From an uncultured Candidatus Melainabacteria bacterium (GTDB lineage: Bacteria > Cyanobacteriota > Vampirovibrionia > Gastranaerophilales > Gastranaerophilaceae), in the NCBI GenBank assembly GCA_946186335.1, contig CAMHMW010000060.1, positions 1 through 9,850 on the forward strand: a stretch of DNA of 9,850 nucleotides, given 5' to 3'. Within the stretch, counting starts at the first letter, position 1, and each line of letters begins with the position of its first letter. A program made the translations under genes and the position numbers. A model generated the notes under the pieces. The model saw nothing but the letters and a program-made list of their open reading frames with translations. It ran no database searches and was not told where the DNA came from. Shown here one piece after another: positions 6,394-9,850 of this stretch.

Positions 6394-7428
6394 TTACGCA
6401 GTATATCTGAAATATTGCTGAGTCGGGTCAAACTGAACCTGACCGAAAGGATTATATCCCATAGTTGCCATCATATACGGATTGCTGAATATCTGATTGA
6501 AGAACATATCGTTCGCATATGAATTAAATGGCATCATATAAGGATTATAACCTCCAAATGAGAACGGATTATAAGTTGATGTTACAGGATCCGTAACAGG
6601 AGTTTGAGCCGTTGTTGCTGCGGGCTGCTGCTGAACTGTACCCTGCGGCTGAGTTGTTGCACTCGGTTGAGCCTGAGCCTGTTCCTGTGCCATTGCCTGA
6701 GCTACCATTTCAGGTGTATAACCGTTTTCTATACAATACTGAATTTCTTCATCTGATAAACCCAGTTGTCTGTATTGCTGAATTTGTGCTTCTTGTTGAG
6801 CGGCTTCTGCCTGTTCAGCTTCTTCCTCTTTCTTTTCGGTATAGGTTTTGCCGACAACTTTACTTGTCAACCATTCACCTGCAATCCAACCGACTAATGA
6901 ACCGATACCGGGGCAAATTGCAGAGCCGATAGCAGCACCGACAGCACCACCTGCAAGTCTTGCGCCTGCTTTTACGGTTTCTTTTATTGCACTGCCAACG
7001 CCTTCCTCTGAACCTGCCTTAAAGATATTTGGCAATTCACAACCTATCATTAATAATGTACCGATTAATGGCATTTTCTTGGCTGCACCGCCAAAGAAAC
7101 CTTTAATTCCACCCCAAATACCGCTTTTACCTGCATGTTTTGCCATTAAATAACCGGCTTTTGAACTTCTCATCAATGCTTTGGGCAAGCCTACAATATC
7201 TTTTCCGACTTGTTTTAAAAATGCTTTCCCTGTTGCACCTGATTCCAATGTTGTCAACGCTGATTTTGCAGCTGCTTTACCTTTTGAAAAGATAGAAGCA
7301 CCTTTCATTCCTTTGACTGTTGAACGAATAGCACCGCCGACAGCATCACTGTTTGTGCCAAAAATCAATTTTGGAGTTGCTTTTAAGGCTCTTATGCCAT
7401 AGCTGACTAATTTTCCGATTACTCCCAT
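6394..7428 (-). CDS. Glycine-zipper paralogue A (344 aa), unknown family
   Basis: I recognise no family. From the N-terminus it has: MGVIGKLVSYGIRALKATPK, a Lys/Ala/Gly-rich region to about residue 110 with no signal peptide; WGGIKGFFGGAAKKMPLIG (105-123) leading into a hydrophobic stretch (119-138, ending ELPNI); KAGARL; a glycine zipper (158-187) long enough to cross or insert into a membrane; and GKTYTEK (193-199). A Glu/Gln/Ala coiled-coil-like segment (200-222) follows, then a helix pair (LGLSDEEIQYCIENGYTPE, 222-240) unique to this copy. A Gln/Pro/Thr linker leads to a tail with NPF/NPY repeats, NSYAND (302-307) and the terminal YFRYTA. A purine-rich leader with several AAGG elements precedes the ATG. 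Only 48 bp separate it from paralogue B, with no hairpin, so cotranscription is likely. A weak internal promoter (TATAGT, 7472-7467) is possible. Confidence 0.85.
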   Translation of the reverse strand: MGVIGKLVSYGIRALKATPKLIFGTNSDAVGGAIRSTVKGMKGASIFSKGKAAAKSALTTLESGATGKAFLKQVGKDIVGLPKALMRSSKAGYLMAKHAGKSGIWGGIKGFFGGAAKKMPLIGTLLMIGCELPNIFKAGSEEGVGSAIKETVKAGARLAGGAVGAAIGSAICPGIGSLVGWIAGEWLTSKVVGKTYTEKKEEEAEQAEAAQQEAQIQQYRQLGLSDEEIQYCIENGYTPEMVAQAMAQEQAQAQPSATTQPQGTVQQQPAATTAQTPVTDPVTSTYNPFSFGGYNPYMMPFNSYANDMFFNQIFSNPYMMATMGYNPFGQVQFDPTQQYFRYTA

Positions 7429-7476
7429 TTTGTTTTTCCTTTCCCTTTTCCTTTGTGTTTCTACTAACTATATCTT

Positions 7477-8454
7477 TTACGCGGCATATACGAAATGCTG
7501 CGGAAAGCTGCTTTGTATCGGTTGTGTCATTCCTAAAAACGGAACGCTTGCGGGGTAACCACCCCCGTATGCAGACATTAACATTGCCTGCTGCATCTGC
7601 ATTAGTTGAATATAGTACTGTATCATGTACATATTGTACTGAGCAGGTGATATAACATCATGTGGCTGAGTATCCTGACCCTGCGCTTCTGTTGAAGTTT
7701 CCGTCTGCTCGGGTTGTTGTACCTGTTCAGGTTCTGCCGCAGGGGGTGTTACGACCTGAGCAACAGGAGCCTGAGGCTGAGTTTGTGATGGCGGCTGAAC
7801 TTGTGCGGGAACTGGTTGTTGAGGTTCTTCTTCCTGAACGGCTTGCTGAGATTGTTCTTCCTGAGCCTGTGCCTGTGCCAATTTTCTGTCCTCAACTCTT
7901 TCGGAATAAGTTTTTCCTCTGACAAACATTCCGGCAATTCCGCCGATTACGCCGCCGATACCGGCTCCGATTGCTGTTCCCAAACCGGGAATAACAGAAC
8001 CGATAGCCGCACCGATTGCCATACCGGCACCCGTACAACCTAATTCTTTTCCAACCCCGAGAAGTTCTTCGTTTCCTTCTCTTTGATTTTCTTTATATGC
8101 GTTATAAACCTCCGGGCCGTCAATTAACAATGTCAATGCAACACCCAGATAAGGAATTCTTTTTAAAAGAGGTTTACAAACTTTCAAAGCTTTACCACCG
8201 ATTTTGAGTGCCGGTTTAACTAATTTTTTAAGCGGCTTCAATACAGATTTAACACCGTTCCAAGCACTTTTCAAAAATCCGCCGATACCATTTGAAGAAG
8301 ATGCGGCTTTTGATGTTGAGGATGCAGCAGAAGCAGAGGATGTAAAAATTGATGCACCTTTTGAAACCACTTTTGATACAACAGTTTTCGCTTTTGGCGC
8401 AACTTTTGATACAACATTTGATACAACTTTTGTTACTGCTGAAATAATACCCAT
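7477..8454 (-). CDS. Glycine-zipper paralogue B (325 aa), unknown family
   Basis: This is the most divergent of the three paralogues. It opens MGIISAVTKVVSNVVSKVAP with a near-regular 'VVSKV' repeat (three copies by residue 32), giving an amphipathic Val/Lys helix, then a Ser/Ala-rich stretch (34-54). A basic region (KPLKKLVKPALKIGGKALK, 73-91) leads into a hydrophobic segment (RIPYLGVALTLLIDGPEVY, 99-117). The glycine zipper (140-176) is the longest of the three and almost purely G/A/I/V. GKTYSER (180-186) matches the motif after the zipper in A and C. Residues 190-260 are a Gln/Pro/Glu low-complexity linker, followed by a Met/Gln/Tyr-rich helix (272-296). The terminal FPQHFVYAA resembles the YFRYTA end of A. 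It has no signal peptide. GGGGA before the ATG is a modest ribosome site. It is the middle gene of the cluster. Confidence 0.85.
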   Translation of the reverse strand: MGIISAVTKVVSNVVSKVAPKAKTVVSKVVSKGASIFTSSASAASSTSKAASSSNGIGGFLKSAWNGVKSVLKPLKKLVKPALKIGGKALKVCKPLLKRIPYLGVALTLLIDGPEVYNAYKENQREGNEELLGVGKELGCTGAGMAIGAAIGSVIPGLGTAIGAGIGGVIGGIAGMFVRGKTYSERVEDRKLAQAQAQEEQSQQAVQEEEPQQPVPAQVQPPSQTQPQAPVAQVVTPPAAEPEQVQQPEQTETSTEAQGQDTQPHDVISPAQYNMYMIQYYIQLMQMQQAMLMSAYGGGYPASVPFLGMTQPIQSSFPQHFVYAA

Positions 8455-8530
8455 TTTATCCCCGTAAAATTATTAATATTTCCCCTGTATATTTAATAAG
8501 TTTTTATTGATTAAATAATTGCCATGTTTA

Positions 8531-8544
8531 TTAACAATTGTTAA
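8531..8544. repeat. 14-bp perfect palindrome upstream of paralogue B
   Basis: TTAACAATTGTTAA reads identically on both strands. It lies 77 bp upstream of the B start, beside the 8-mer TTATTAAC that also occurs (as GTTAATAA, twice) upstream of paralogue C. It is a candidate operator; AT-rich palindromes of this size also arise by chance. Confidence 0.4.
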
Positions 8545-8550
8545 CGTGCA

Positions 8551-8582
8551 GGCAAGACTTCAGTTTTTTCCAAAGTCTTGCC
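8551..8582. other. Hairpin between paralogues C and B
   Basis: Perfect 10-bp arms (GGCAAGACTT / AAGTCTTGCC) enclose a 12-nt loop containing six T's. Neither side has a T tract, so it is not a standard rho-independent terminator. It may be an attenuator, an mRNA-stability or processing element, or a rho-dependent stop. The 162-bp gap 8455-8616 holds this hairpin, the adjacent palindrome and no gene; a weak TATACA -10 for B is possible. Confidence 0.55.
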
Positions 8583-8616
8583 GATAGGGATTTATAGGGG
8601 TTAGTAGAGGGTAGAA

Positions 8617-9525
8617 TTAAACAATTGCGTTAAAATTCATATTCTGCATCATTATATCGTTTGCATAAGGATTTGATAAACTGTCTGCACCGTAATTATA
8701 TGCAATTGCATTTCCAACATTCGGATTAGCGAAAGGATTTGAAGTATTACCGGTAAACGTAACTGTTTGAGTTGTTACACTCTGAGGCATTCTGCCTTCA
8801 TTTTGCATACGCTGTACTCTTTCTAACGCTTCCGCATCTTTTTCAACTTCTTCGGCTATTTTCTCTGTATAAGATTTTCCGACAACCTTACTTGCCAGCC
8901 AGTCACCGATTAAGAACCCTGCGATACCGCCGATAGGACCTGCGATTGTTGTACCAACTGCTGATGCGATAGATGCTGCGGTTAATCTTGCACCCGCTTT
9001 CACAACTTCTGCAACACCCTGTCCGATACCTTTTTCTTTTGTTGCTTTTATAATATTTGGCAATTCAAATGCGACAAGTAAAATGTTACCAATTAATGGC
9101 ATCTTTTTGCCGACACCTTTGAAGAAACCCTTAACTCCGCCCCAGAAACCAGCAGCTTTAAGGGCAGTACCTGTTTTACCCGCTGCTTTTGCGGCAACTA
9201 ATGCTCTGCCTGTACTCCATTTCATTGAAGTTTTTATAACTTTCGGTAATTCTTTTATGGAAGCAATTGCAGCTTTAATAAAACTTCCGCCTGTTGCTGC
9301 TTTTGTTGCTTTTATACTTGATTCTATTCCCTTGCCGCCTGCTTTTACCATATTTTTTACATATTGAACAATAGACATATCTGCTGTTTTGGTAACCGCT
9401 GATGCAGCCTTTGCTCCACCCTGTGCAGCATCTTCAAAAATTATATACGGAGATGCTTTTACTAATCTTTTTACATACCCGTATGCTTTTGGAACATAAT
9501 AAGTTACACTAGAAATTAAACCCAT
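8617..9525 (-). CDS. Glycine-zipper paralogue C (302 aa), unknown family
   Basis: Closest relative of paralogue A: the block from WGGVKGFFKGVGKKMPLIGN (128-147) through ELPNI, VVKAGARL (174-181), the zipper (182-210) and SKVVGKSYTEK (212-222) matches A almost residue for residue. The N-terminus (MGLISSVTYYVPKAYGYVKR) lacks a signal peptide. Residues 30-130 are rich in Ala/Lys/Gly with repeated KA.K motifs. After the zipper come a charged coiled-coil-like helix (222-243), a Thr/Asn/Gln linker and a tail with NPF, NPYAND (285-290, shared with A) and Met/Asn residues. It lacks the Gln/Pro expansion of A and B. AAGGTGGT, one mismatch from AAGGAGGT, sits 6 bases before the ATG. It is the first gene of the leftward cluster. 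No family is recognised; a membrane-inserting role is inferred from the zipper only. Confidence 0.85.
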   Translation of the reverse strand: MGLISSVTYYVPKAYGYVKRLVKASPYIIFEDAAQGGAKAASAVTKTADMSIVQYVKNMVKAGGKGIESSIKATKAATGGSFIKAAIASIKELPKVIKTSMKWSTGRALVAAKAAGKTGTALKAAGFWGGVKGFFKGVGKKMPLIGNILLVAFELPNIIKATKEKGIGQGVAEVVKAGARLTAASIASAVGTTIAGPIGGIAGFLIGDWLASKVVGKSYTEKIAEEVEKDAEALERVQRMQNEGRMPQSVTTQTVTFTGNTSNPFANPNVGNAIAYNYGADSLSNPYANDIMMQNMNFNAIV

Positions 9526-9563
9526 AATTTACCACCTTACACTTAAATTTTTCCTAACCTACA

Positions 9564-9591
9564 CCTATATAAAAAATTTTTGGAAGGTAAA
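9564..9591 (-). promoter_or_regulatory. Weak candidate promoter of the glycine-zipper cluster
   Basis: Reverse strand: TTTACC (9591-9586), a 16-bp spacer and TATAGG (9569-9564), with overlapping TATATA at 9571-9566. Placement fits a leader of about 30 nt to the C start, but neither box is close to consensus. Confidence 0.3.
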
Positions 9592-9612
9592 ATTGCAAGA
9601 ACGGTAAATCTT

Positions 9613-9630
9613 GTTAATAAAAGTTAATAA
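9613..9630. repeat. Tandem GTTAATAA boxes with 10-bp period
   Basis: GTTAATAA occurs at 9613-9620 and 9623-9630, one helical turn apart, just upstream of the candidate promoter of paralogue C. The same 8-mer occurs once, reversed, at 8528-8535 before paralogue B. The remaining intergenic DNA to 9698 shows only weak alternative pairings. Confidence 0.35.
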
Positions 9631-9698
9631 TTAAGAATAATGCTAGACAGAAAGTCCGACATACAAAATACTGACAAGTCGGTTAAGACGATATGTCA

Positions 9699-9850
9699 TT
9701 ATTTCTTTTCGGCTTCTTCATCCATAAGTTTGTTGGCAACCTGCATATCTTTTAATGCACCGTCTATATCACCGATTTGTATTTTTACGCAAGCCCTCAT
9801 CGATAATGCAGAACTGTCTTTGGGGTTAATTTCAAGTGCTTTATTAAAAT
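9699..9850 (-). CDS. TPR-repeat protein, C-terminal fragment
   Basis: The reverse strand is open from the window edge to TAA at 9701-9699, giving the last 49 residues of a longer protein. FNKALEINPKDSSALSMRAC followed by KIQIGDIDGALKDMQVANKL is a canonical tetratricopeptide pattern: the A-L-E-I-N-P-K-D ending of one repeat and the A...G...A.....A spacing of the next. TPR units are helical-pair scaffolds for protein-protein contacts. The protein ends in a charged tail (MDEEAEKK). It runs in the same direction as the glycine-zipper cluster and lies 173 bp upstream, so it could be in the same locus. Its partner or function cannot be told from this fragment. Confidence 0.8.
   Translation of the reverse strand, partial: FNKALEINPKDSSALSMRACVKIQIGDIDGALKDMQVANKLMDEEAEKK

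Noticed and set aside
7455..8467. Several plus-strand open frames across paralogues A, B and C
   Set aside because: They are antisense shadows created by Gln/Pro/Gly-rich codons of the minus-strand genes, with no ribosome sites and no recognisable domains.
8617..9525. MGxxxS-like N-terminus of paralogue C as a eukaryotic N-myristoylation signal
   Set aside because: Only C fits position 6 (Ser); A has Lys and B has Ala there, so the shared MG start does not make a consistent signal.
9656..9697. Two mutually exclusive short pairings (CCGAC/GTCGG and GACATA/TATGTC), riboswitch-like
   Set aside because: Stems are only 5-6 bp with long loops and no T tract, and the region lies just after the TPR stop; chance pairing is the simplest reading.
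9640..9850. Plus-strand frame open to the window edge
   Set aside because: It is antisense to the TPR C-terminus, which has a clear protein pattern; no Shine-Dalgarno precedes the ATG at 9640.
1..9850. CRISPR arrays, tRNA or rRNA genes, insertion sequences
   Set aside because: I saw no regularly spaced repeats, cloverleaf-like or rRNA sequence, transposase or terminal inverted repeats with target duplications.

Overview
This window reads like a low-GC, Gram-negative-type genome with S-layer-homology (SLH) envelope proteins. My best inference is a non-photosynthetic cyanobacterial relative (Vampirovibrionia/Melainabacteria, for example gut Gastranaerophilales). The rsmA-ispE pair also occurs in cyanobacteria, and the window combines SLH proteins, a DUF3137 protein, a TPR protein and several glycine-zipper proteins of no recognised family. 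No marker here proves the taxonomy; a low-GC Firmicute with an outer membrane would be the main alternative.

Layout. Positions 1-120 hold the first 40 codons of a leftward gene resembling the glutamate-cysteine ligase (GCS2) family. It is divergent from a compact rightward pair, rsmA (16S rRNA dimethyladenosine transferase) and ispE (MEP-pathway kinase), at 258-1904. Convergent to these is a two-TM DUF3137 protein (1908-2909). The 342-bp gap that follows carries a good leftward promoter, a possible 49-aa small ORF, a perfect 10-bp inverted repeat, and a near-consensus rightward promoter. That promoter drives a secreted three-SLH protein (3294-4568), which ends in a strong terminator. Next comes a secreted 100-aa cysteine-rich protein (4765-5067), then a shared hairpin, then a leftward uridine-kinase-like P-loop kinase (5161-6000). 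A 57-aa coiled-coil-like small protein (6151-6324) has its own promoter, a strong Shine-Dalgarno and a hairpin.

The most unusual part is 6394-9525. Three consecutive leftward paralogues (344, 325 and 302 aa) share an MG[VIL]I start, a lysine/alanine-rich amphipathic N-terminal half, a hydrophobic segment plus a long glycine zipper, a GK[TS]Y[TS]E[KR] motif just after it, and a Gln/Pro-rich or Asn/Tyr/Met-rich tail. I do not recognise the family. Transcription would run from the 9525 end toward 6394 and stop at the perfect hairpin at 6337-6367. The right edge (9699-9850) is the C-terminus of a leftward TPR protein.

How they work together: rsmA/ispE are housekeeping genes. The SLH, cysteine-rich and DUF3137 proteins suggest an envelope-associated neighbourhood. 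The three-paralogue cluster looks like a lineage-specific membrane-active or membrane-organising system whose role cannot be read from sequence alone.
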